The position numbers were made by a program, and so were the translations under genes. A stretch of 64,000 bases of DNA from Sandaracinaceae bacterium (GTDB taxonomy: Bacteria; Myxococcota_A; Polyangia; Polyangiales; JADJQN01): positions 186,001 to 250,000 of the forward strand of contig JADJQN010000015.1 in assembly GCA_016712745.1 (NCBI GenBank). The letters are read 5' to 3'. This document shows, piece after piece, positions 62,579 through 64,000 of the stretch. Every line of letters begins with the position of its first letter. Position 1 is the first letter of the stretch. The notes beneath the pieces were generated by a model. It searched no databases and had not been told where the DNA came from. It was given only the letters and a program-made list of their open reading frames with translations.

Positions 62579-64000
62579 ATGGCGGCGGGCGAATCGCGAC
62601 CAGATCCCGATGCGCTTCTCGCGCGTGTAAACGCAGAGGAAACGCGAAAGAGTCGCGCGCGCCTCAAGATTTTTTTCGGTTTTGCGCCGGGCGTGGGCAA
62701 GACCTTCGCCATGCTCGAGCTTGCGCAGCGCCTGCATAAAGACGGCGTCGACGTTGTCGTTGGCGTCGTCGAGACGCACGGTCGTGCGGATACGGCGGCC
62801 CTGATGGAGGGGCTCGAGATTCTCAAGCGGCGGGTCGTGGAGTATCGGGGCGCGCGACTCGAAGAATTCGATGTCGACGCGGCCATCGCACGCAAGCCGA
62901 AAGTGGTACTCGTGGACGAGCTGGCCCACACCAACGCTCCGCACGGTCGTCATGCTAAGCGCTGGCAGGATGTGCTCGATCTTCTCGACGCGGGCATAGA
63001 CGTGTACACAACCCTCAACGTGCAGCACGTCGAATCGCTGAACGATGTCGTGGCGCAGATAACTCATGTGGAGGTGCGCGAGACGGTCCCTGATTCCGTT
63101 CTAGCGCGAGCTGACGACTTGGAGCTTGTCGACCTGACGCCCGACGAGCTGCTTGTGCGCATGCGTGAAGGAAAGGTCTACGGCGAGGAGCAGGCCGCCC
63201 GCGCGCAGAATCACTTCTTCAAGCACGGCAATTTGATTGCACTGCGCGAGTTGGCGTTGCGGCGCACTGCGGAGCGTGTCGATGCCGACATGCAGGACTA
63301 TCGCCGCGACCATGGCATTGAAAGTACGTGGGCGGCGAGTGAACGCATTTTAGTGTGCGTTGGGCCAAGCCCCGCCTCGGCTCGTCTCGCTCGCGCGGCA
63401 TTTCGAATGGTATCGGGTCTTCGTGCTCCGTGGATCGCCGTGTCGGTCGATACCCCTCGCTTGCGGGGCATGTCCGATGCTGATCGCGCGCGCCTTGAGG
63501 CGCACTTGCGCCTGGCGGAAACGCTTGGTGGGGAAGTCATTCGACTGACCGGCGATGAGGTGAGCGCAACGTTGCTCGCGTACGCGCGTACCAGAAATGT
63601 CACGCGCATCATTATCGGAAAGCCCACCCACTCGTGGTGGCGCGACCGCTTTCGCGGCTCGTTGCTCGACGAATTGGTTCGAGGCAGCGGCGACATCGAT
63701 GTTCACGTTATCCGCGGTGCGGGGGAGGCAGCATCGAGCGGTGATTCTCCGCCCGCGCAACCGTTCCGCGCCGGTCCGTATCTGTCAGCGGCGCTGATGG
63801 TGGCTGTGGCAACGGGGCTTGGAACGGTGCTCACGCAGATCCTATCGCTCCCTGACGTGGTGATGATCTTCCTGCTCGGGATCATGCTCGTCGCACTGCG
63901 ATTTGGTCGGGGCCCGTCGGTGCTCGCGGCGACGTTGTCGGTCGCTTGCCTCGACTTCTTCTTCGTACCGCCCTTTTACACATTTGCAGTCAGCGATGTG
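62579..64000 (+). CDS. kdpD: KdpD sensor histidine kinase, 5' part (runs off window)
   Basis: The ATG at 62579 (or GTG at 62573, 5 bases after kdpC) opens a frame of 474 codons to the end of the window. The KdpD domain has the Walker A motif GFAPGVGKT (about residues 34-42), VVLVDELAHTNAPH and TLNVQHVESLNDVV. A USP-like domain with LVCVGPSPASARLARAA follows, then the first membrane helices of DUF4118 (LSAALMVAVATGLG, VVMIFLLGIMLVAL). The histidine kinase domain lies beyond 64000. KdpD with KdpE induces kdp at low K+ in E. coli. Confidence 0.95.
   Translation, partial: MAAGESRPDPDALLARVNAEETRKSRARLKIFFGFAPGVGKTFAMLELAQRLHKDGVDVVVGVVETHGRADTAALMEGLEILKRRVVEYRGARLEEFDVDAAIARKPKVVLVDELAHTNAPHGRHAKRWQDVLDLLDAGIDVYTTLNVQHVESLNDVVAQITHVEVRETVPDSVLARADDLELVDLTPDELLVRMREGKVYGEEQAARAQNHFFKHGNLIALRELALRRTAERVDADMQDYRRDHGIESTWAASERILVCVGPSPASARLARAAFRMVSGLRAPWIAVSVDTPRLRGMSDADRARLEAHLRLAETLGGEVIRLTGDEVSATLLAYARTRNVTRIIIGKPTHSWWRDRFRGSLLDELVRGSGDIDVHVIRGAGEAASSGDSPPAQPFRAGPYLSAALMVAVATGLGTVLTQILSLPDVVMIFLLGIMLVALRFGRGPSVLAATLSVACLDFFFVPPFYTFAVSDV

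Overview
The window is high-GC DNA that reads like a myxobacterium of the order Polyangiales (a Sandaracinus-type member of the Myxococcota). This placement is inferred from gene content. The pointers are many secreted lipoproteins with Asp-Ala-Gly linkers after the lipobox, a MYXO-CTERM-like C-terminal tail, large Calx-beta and beta-helix surface proteins, and ordinary bacterial housekeeping genes between them. No phage, transposase, CRISPR array or rRNA was seen. Two tRNA genes (Glu-TTC and Lys-TTT) are present.

Region by region. 1-9398 is mostly envelope material: a beta-propeller fragment, lipoproteins, a small barrel protein, a fatty-acid-hydroxylase-type membrane enzyme, and a 1486-residue lipoprotein with nine Calx-beta-like repeats plus a seven-bladed propeller. 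9557-21310 is the most striking part. Eleven same-strand genes are packed with 4-base start/stop overlaps at eight of ten junctions: degenerate HAD protein, fatty-acyl reductase, thioester-reductase-like SDR, polysaccharide pyruvyl transferase, acyl-AMP ligase, crotonase, free-standing acyl carrier protein, second acyl-AMP ligase, diacylglycerol-kinase-like enzyme, PlsC acyltransferase and TetR regulator. A 16-bp palindrome with 7-bp arms sits just upstream of the first gene and is a natural operator candidate for that TetR protein. Two coupled PaaI-type thioesterases follow on the opposite strand. Together these look like an undescribed ACP-based pathway for a reduced (alcohol, aldehyde or ether) membrane lipid.

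22336-28666 holds a glycosyltransferase, zinc-ribbon and beta-helix proteins, a YfcG-like glutathione transferase and a nucleotidyltransferase. 28743-33272 holds two tRNAs, mutH (unexpected outside gammaproteobacteria) and dnaE. 33287-43862 is a mix of stress and BON proteins, two alpha/beta-hydrolase lipoproteins, a beta-helix protein, a DUF218 lipoprotein, unknown membrane and TPR-like proteins, and a prepilin peptidase. 43945-50538 is a housekeeping run: proB, proA, rsfS, rlmH, comF, smpB. 50568-56540 contains a c-type cytochrome lipoprotein gene broken by an in-frame stop, further lipoproteins, an acyltransferase, an M19 dipeptidase and an epimerase. 56701-64000 is a potassium-uptake locus: barrel porin, two micro-genes including kdpF, kdpA, kdpB, kdpC and the 5' part of kdpD.

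Three arrays built from the same degenerate hexamer (GGACAC / GGACTC / GGGCTC) occur in three unrelated places: the start of a membrane-protein gene, a loop of the prepilin peptidase, and an intergenic gap. They look like an expanding microsatellite family of this genome.
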